From Pseudomonadales bacterium (GTDB taxonomy: Bacteria; Pseudomonadota; Gammaproteobacteria; Pseudomonadales; JAHEIH01): a stretch of 16,752 nucleotides of DNA. Made by a program: the position numbers and the translations under genes. The notes under the pieces were generated by a model. That model ran no database searches. It had not been told where the DNA came from and was given only the letters and a program-made list of their open reading frames with translations. Below, in pieces: positions 12,705 to 16,752 of this stretch. Where the stretch lies: contig JALRIU010000034.1 of the NCBI GenBank assembly GCA_023255355.1, positions 1 through 16,752 of the forward strand. Reading direction: 5' to 3'. The first letter of the stretch is position 1. Every line of letters begins with the position of its first letter.

Positions 12705-14741
12705 ATGAATGATACCCGAAAAGTTGAAATGAAAGGTGAGCGCGAGCTGCGTTGGCTAATTGCGAGTGTTTTGTTGGCTTTGCTCGCGTTGATAGCAAAT
12801 GTGGTTATTTATTACCAAGACGGTCAACGAGATCAAATACGTGCTGAAAAGCTTGCTGATATGAGACTGATTGTAAAAAACCTTCAGGACGTAACAGCAC
12901 AAAGCGTGGCTGGGGATGTTGTTGCATTTGATACGCTGCAATCTATGGAAAATCAGCATCGCCAATCGTCTCAATCTATCATTGAATTATCGTTATCAGA
13001 TAATCGTCAAAATCTGCCGCTTACCGCCTTAAGACAAACTGGCGGCACGGTGTCTCAAACCTTACAAGCAATCATGTCCCATCGTGATGGTTTGATGATG
13101 TTACGCACCGATGCAGAATTATTACTTCAATCTTTACCTGCCATTCGCCAGCAATGGGCGGATATAGCTGAGTTATTACTGTCGCGAAATGCCAACGATC
13201 GGCAAGTTATGTTGGTTAACCAACAGGCCTGGCTGCTCGATCGAATGATACGACAATTAGATTATGTGGTTTTACAAAAAGCAGATGGTCAAAACGCGCT
13301 CGAACGATTTGCTAGAGATGAGGCTAAATTAAAGCAAGTTACTGAGGACCTGATGCGCGGTAATAGTCAGGCGTCTATTCAACGCATAACAGATACTACG
13401 GCCATCGGTTTGTTGGCCCAAATTGATGAGCAACAAGCTATGCTGTCGCGCTCAATGGCGCAACTGGACGAGTTAGCGCAAACCTATGGTGATGCTCATA
13501 CCTTGTTGCAAGCATTGTCAGCGGATGCAAAAAATTATGATAACGCCATAACAGCTTTACAAAATAGTATCGCTCAGCTTAACAATCAGCGTCTAATTGG
13601 CTGGCGTAGTCTTCTTGCTGTCGCCTTTGTAACTATCATGCTTATTGTTTGGGTGTTTGTTCGTCAGCGTCGGCTTGCCCAGCAGCAATTACAGGAAGCG
13701 GCAGAGGCCACTGAGCGAAATCAAAAAGCTATTTTAAGATTGCTAGACGAATTAGCAGATCTTGCTGATGGAGATTTGACGATAAGCGCCACAGTCACCG
13801 AGGACTTCACTGGTGCGATTGCAGATTCGATTAACTTCACCATTGATCAATTGCGCGTCTTGGTTTCAAACATCAATGATACTGCGGTTAAGGTGTCCAC
13901 TGCTGCTCAAGACTCACAGGCCACGGCTTTGCAATTAGCCAAGGCTTCTGAACATCAGGCTCATGAGATTGCAGGCGCGTCATCAGCAATTAACGAAATG
14001 GCTGTGACTATTGATCAGGTGTCCATCAACGCAGAAGAGTCAGCCCGAGTCGCTGATCGTTCGGTCGAATTAGCCGATACTGGCGCGCTTGTTGTGAGAA
14101 ATACGATTGCTGGTATGGATACTATTCGCGAGCAGATTCAAGATACTGCCAAACGTATCAAACGGCTTGGCGAAAGTTCGCAAGAAATTGGCGATATTAT
14201 TTCCTTGATTAATGATATTGCCGATCAAACTAATATTCTTGCATTAAACGCCGCGATCCAAGCGTCGATGGCAGGCGATGCCGGTCGTGGGTTTGCCGTT
14301 GTTGCTGACGAAGTTCAACGCTTAGCAGAAAGATCATCTGCAGCAACAAGACAAATCGAGGCGCTAGTCAAAACGATTCAAAGCGATACCAGTGAAGCGG
14401 TTATTTCAATGGAAAAAACCACGGCGGACGTGGTGCGGGGTGCTGAATTAGCGAATGATGCAGGCACAGCGTTATCTGAAATTGAAGAAGTTTCCAATGA
14501 TCTAGCGGAGTTAATTCAGAATATTTCAAATGCTGCTCGACAGCAGGCGTCCTCTGCAGGGCACGTATCAAATACCATGAATGTCATTCAAGATATTACT
14601 TCGCAAACAGCACAGGGCACCATGGCCACGGCGAAATCGATTGGCAATCTTTCTGATTTGGCTAACCAATTACGCAATTCTGTAGCAGGCTTCACGTTAC
14701 CAAATCAATCCCTAGATAACGTTTCTGAAAGTGCAGAATAA
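12705..14741 (+). CDS. pilJ: Methyl-accepting chemotaxis-type receptor PilJ
   Basis: This 678-residue inner-membrane receptor belongs to the Pil-Chp pathway. TM1 is at about 16-36, a mostly helical periplasmic region follows to about 296, and TM2 is at about 298-319. A HAMP-like segment (about 335-390) and the cytoplasmic signalling coiled coil come next. The hairpin tip at about 505-530 reads I-A-D-Q-T-N-I-L-A-L-N-A-A-I-Q-A-S-M-A-G-D-A-G-R-G-F, the PilJ variant of the usual E-A-A-R-A-G-E tip. The protein ends in S-E-S-A-E with no CheR-docking pentapeptide. P. aeruginosa PilJ is about the same length and responds to surface contact, possibly through pilin interaction. AAAGGA (12692-12697) lies 7 bases before the ATG and overlaps the pilI stop. 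Confidence 0.96.
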   Translation: MNDTRKVEMKGERELRWLIASVLLALLALIANVVIYYQDGQRDQIRAEKLADMRLIVKNLQDVTAQSVAGDVVAFDTLQSMENQHRQSSQSIIELSLSDNRQNLPLTALRQTGGTVSQTLQAIMSHRDGLMMLRTDAELLLQSLPAIRQQWADIAELLLSRNANDRQVMLVNQQAWLLDRMIRQLDYVVLQKADGQNALERFARDEAKLKQVTEDLMRGNSQASIQRITDTTAIGLLAQIDEQQAMLSRSMAQLDELAQTYGDAHTLLQALSADAKNYDNAITALQNSIAQLNNQRLIGWRSLLAVAFVTIMLIVWVFVRQRRLAQQQLQEAAEATERNQKAILRLLDELADLADGDLTISATVTEDFTGAIADSINFTIDQLRVLVSNINDTAVKVSTAAQDSQATALQLAKASEHQAHEIAGASSAINEMAVTIDQVSINAEESARVADRSVELADTGALVVRNTIAGMDTIREQIQDTAKRIKRLGESSQEIGDIISLINDIADQTNILALNAAIQASMAGDAGRGFAVVADEVQRLAERSSAATRQIEALVKTIQSDTSEAVISMEKTTADVVRGAELANDAGTALSEIEEVSNDLAELIQNISNAARQQASSAGHVSNTMNVIQDITSQTAQGTMATAKSIGNLSDLANQLRNSVAGFTLPNQSLDNVSESAE

Positions 14742-14745
14742 TCCT

Positions 14746-15555
14746 ATGCAGTTTTCCGCCTTAGAGACGCCACTTAATTTAAAAGATTTGCTGGCAAAGC
14801 GTTTAGGTCTAAGGTTTGACGGACAGTCCCAACTTCTAGGGGCCTCTATTAGGCGTCTTCATGACCTGACAGGACTAGATGAGGCCACACTTTTCAAGCG
14901 GATGTCTGAATCTCGTCTTGGCGATGATCTTTGGGAGGTTGTTTGCGATCATGTGGTGGTTTCCAGCAGTCGATTTTTTCGTGACCCTGAGATGTTTGAT
15001 GTGGTGGAAGATTGGTTGCAGGATTTGATTTTAGAACCGCCGACGTCACTTTCTATGGTCAGTTGGGGGGCAGCAGATGGCAGAGAGGCATACAGCTTAG
15101 CCATTTTGATTGATGATATCCTTGGTAAATGTGGTATAAATTGGCAAGTGATGGGCTTTGATATTTCGCCGCGAGCACTTCAATTGGCTAGACAAGCACG
15201 CTACTTTAGACGGCAGCTTGATGGTGTTTCTGATGTTTATAGGGAACACTATTTTGTTGAAAATGAACAAGAGCTTTGGTCGCCAAAGGCGGGTCTTCGT
15301 AATCATGTGGCATTTTTCCATGCCCTGCTCGATGAAAATATTGAAGACTTAAAACCTGATGTGTTGTGTTGTCAAAATACCTTGATGTATTTGACAGAAG
15401 AGCAGCAAATGAAATACCTGAATTGGTTTGAAGAAATTATCCGGCCAGGTGGCATGTTATTGTTGAGTCCGGTTGATGCTAAAGGTTGGCGGCCAAAACA
15501 TTTAACTGCACATCAAAATACTAAGGTTCGTGCATTTGTTAAACCCTTGGATTGA
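14746..15555 (+). CDS. pilK: CheR-type protein-glutamate methyltransferase PilK
   Basis: From the ATG at 14746 this is a 269-residue CheR-like SAM-dependent methyltransferase, expected to methylate PilJ. S-R-F-F-R-D-P-E-M-F at 75-84 matches the CheR T-x-F-F-R region. G-A-A-D-G-R-E-A-Y-S-L-A at 108-119 is the SAM-binding loop, G-F-D-I-S-P-R-A-L at 137-145 is the acidic strand, and C-C-Q-N-T-L-M-Y-L at 208-216 is the catalytic-site strand. Several family-typical residues are changed: first Glu of GEE to Arg, Pro to Ala, and Arg of C-R-N to Gln. An in-frame GTG at 14731 would add five residues and overlap pilJ by 11 bases. I prefer the ATG, 4 bases after the pilJ stop, although neither has a clear Shine-Dalgarno sequence. 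Its TGA overlaps the chpA start. Confidence 0.9.
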   Translation: MQFSALETPLNLKDLLAKRLGLRFDGQSQLLGASIRRLHDLTGLDEATLFKRMSESRLGDDLWEVVCDHVVVSSSRFFRDPEMFDVVEDWLQDLILEPPTSLSMVSWGAADGREAYSLAILIDDILGKCGINWQVMGFDISPRALQLARQARYFRRQLDGVSDVYREHYFVENEQELWSPKAGLRNHVAFFHALLDENIEDLKPDVLCCQNTLMYLTEEQQMKYLNWFEEIIRPGGMLLLSPVDAKGWRPKHLTAHQNTKVRAFVKPLD

Positions 15556-16752
15556 TGATGAATTTCCAATTAATTGAACTGCATAGTGCTATCGCTAATA
15601 TTTGGCCCCATATTGATGATCAAGATCAACAAGTGGTTCTGTGTCGTCAACTTGGAGCAGCGATGCAATTTACTGGCTTGGCTGGTTTGCAGTACTTCGG
15701 TCATGAGTTATGTCTGGCGAGTGCTTCGGCTGACCATAAGGCATTCACCGGCAGCGAGTGGATATTTTTACGTGATCGTATCGATGATGCGCTAAGTTCT
15801 GCCTATGCCGGCCATTCATTCCCTGCTGCAGCCTTGGTGGCTATCAATACTTTGCGAGCAAATGATGGCAGGCCGTTATTTTCTGCTAGTCACTGGTCAG
15901 CGGAAGTGTTGCGTGTTGAAGAACTTCTCAGCGATGAGACTGAGCGTGCAAAGCTAAAACCCTGGTTAATCAAAGCAGCACAATTGTTTAAATTAGCGGT
16001 AGTGCAAATCATCAAAGGTGAGGCTGATGGCCTTCGTGCACTGCAAAAGCTTGCCCCCCGTTTGAGTCAAGTCAGCCGTCGCTTTGCAAGTCATGGCTTG
16101 TGGTTACAGGTCGAAAAGTTCGTCGAACAATTAACTTCCGAGCAGTTATCACTGCAATTACCACAGTTATTACTTCGCCATGTACTGCAGGTATTAGTAA
16201 ATATTGCCAAACAAGATCATCCAGAAGCTCCTATGACCCATGCGGATAACTTGGCAAAACAGCTGGCTGTTTATCAACAAAGCGTTGGGCAAAAAGCAAC
16301 ACCATGGCGCCAGCTCAAACGTGATGAGCGTCTAGGTGGTTCTATTCAGGCGATGCACGCCTTACAAAGTGCGTTGATAGATTTCTTTGAGGCTGGCTCA
16401 GAATTCGATGTGTTGATGAGCGTGCCGGGGCTTGCCAAAAAATTTGCCGACACCGTTGCCAATACGGAAGCGGATGATCTTGCCCAATATGGTATTGGGA
16501 TCAGCCAGTACGTCGCTCAACAAGTTCTAGGACGAAAAGTTTTGCCAAGCGCAGAACGTATAGAGCAGATGACACGCATTATCGTGACCTTGGAAGTTGC
16601 CTTGCAGCGGCACGCCTGGGGCTTGGATTATAGTGCTTTATTAACATCAATCGAACGGCCTTTCCAACGGTTAACAGAAGATTTAGTCGACGATGTCGAT
16701 CTTTCCGAAAGCATAGAAGAAGTGGTTAGTCCACAGGTGGTCGAGCAGACAC
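15555..16752 (+). CDS. chpA: ChpA, chemotaxis hybrid histidine kinase, N-terminal part only
   Basis: An uninterrupted frame begins at ATG 15555 (or the adjacent in-frame ATG 15558) and runs off the window with 399 codons and no stop. Its start overlaps the pilK stop as TGATG. The predicted protein is alpha-helical, and its first ~115 residues resemble the N-terminus of P. aeruginosa ChpA and of FimL. A segment A-L-V-A-I-N-T-L-R-A-N-D-G-R-P-L-F-S (93-110) matches their conserved L-x-x-L-N-D-L-R-x-x-x-G block. The Hpt-like helix at 30-48 has no H-x-x-K-G motif. From about 380 the sequence becomes acidic and linker-like. The kinase, CheW and receiver domains expected of ChpA are outside the window. 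FimL is the alternative, and position directly after pilK favours ChpA. Confidence 0.85.
   Translation, partial: MMNFQLIELHSAIANIWPHIDDQDQQVVLCRQLGAAMQFTGLAGLQYFGHELCLASASADHKAFTGSEWIFLRDRIDDALSSAYAGHSFPAAALVAINTLRANDGRPLFSASHWSAEVLRVEELLSDETERAKLKPWLIKAAQLFKLAVVQIIKGEADGLRALQKLAPRLSQVSRRFASHGLWLQVEKFVEQLTSEQLSLQLPQLLLRHVLQVLVNIAKQDHPEAPMTHADNLAKQLAVYQQSVGQKATPWRQLKRDERLGGSIQAMHALQSALIDFFEAGSEFDVLMSVPGLAKKFADTVANTEADDLAQYGIGISQYVAQQVLGRKVLPSAERIEQMTRIIVTLEVALQRHAWGLDYSALLTSIERPFQRLTEDLVDDVDLSESIEEVVSPQVVEQT

Noticed and set aside
14731..14745. GTG start for pilK at 14731
   Set aside because: It would overlap pilJ by 11 bases without a Shine-Dalgarno sequence. The ATG at 14746 is a better start codon close after the pilJ stop, though the choice is not certain.
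1..16752. A mobile element, defence island, CRISPR array or new gene system
   Set aside because: Every gene belongs to a conserved chromosomal family in a known order, with no composition shift, no direct-repeat array, no transposase or integrase, and no large unexplained gap.

Overview
The window is bacterial chromosomal DNA from a gammaproteobacterium. Protein sequences and gene order both point to the Pseudomonadales/Oceanospirillales/Cellvibrionales side of that class. PilT is close to identical to the Pseudomonas aeruginosa protein as I remember it, and the order (hemW-rdgB-metW-metX-yggT-proC-yggS, divergent pilT-pilU, then ruvX-yqgE-tonB-gshB divergent from pilGHIJK-chpA) follows the Pseudomonas twitching-motility region. 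Base composition looks even, in the mid-40s % G+C by eye. I see no insertion sequence, phage gene, CRISPR array, tRNA or rRNA, and no gene-free stretch over 300 bases.

Layout. (1) 3-518, plus strand: the 3' end of a ubiquinone-pathway FAD hydroxylase, convergent and overlapping by its stop codon with the next operon. (2) 515-6088, minus strand: a seven-gene housekeeping operon read yggS, proC, yggT, metX, metW, rdgB, hemW. It covers PLP homeostasis, proline and methionine synthesis, nucleotide-pool cleaning and haem delivery. (3) 6185-8349, plus strand: pilT and pilU, the two retraction ATPases of the type IV pilus, ending at a terminator whose stem lies over the ruvX stop codon. (4) 8408-11217, minus strand: gshB, a tonB-like gene, yqgE and ruvX. 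(5) 11361-16752, plus strand: the Pil-Chp chemosensory operon pilG, pilH, pilI, pilJ, pilK and the first 399 codons of chpA, which runs out of the window.

How they work together. PilJ is a membrane receptor that, through the CheW-like PilI, should control the ChpA kinase. ChpA phosphorylates PilG and PilH, and PilK is the CheR-type methyltransferase for the receptor. In P. aeruginosa this system controls pilus extension and retraction (PilT/PilU) and cAMP levels. A tonB gene in the equivalent position of P. aeruginosa (tonB3) has been linked to twitching, so most of the window outside the metabolic operon concerns pilus motility.

I found no convincing new multi-gene system. The points most worth checking are non-coding: two adjoining inverted repeats in the pilG leader, small hairpins at the pilT and pilU ribosome-binding sites, overlapping divergent promoters in both intergenic regions, and the terminator built over the ruvX stop codon. 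On the protein side, the TonB linker is atypical, PilK has altered CheR motifs, and the first ChpA domain lacks a phosphorylatable histidine motif.
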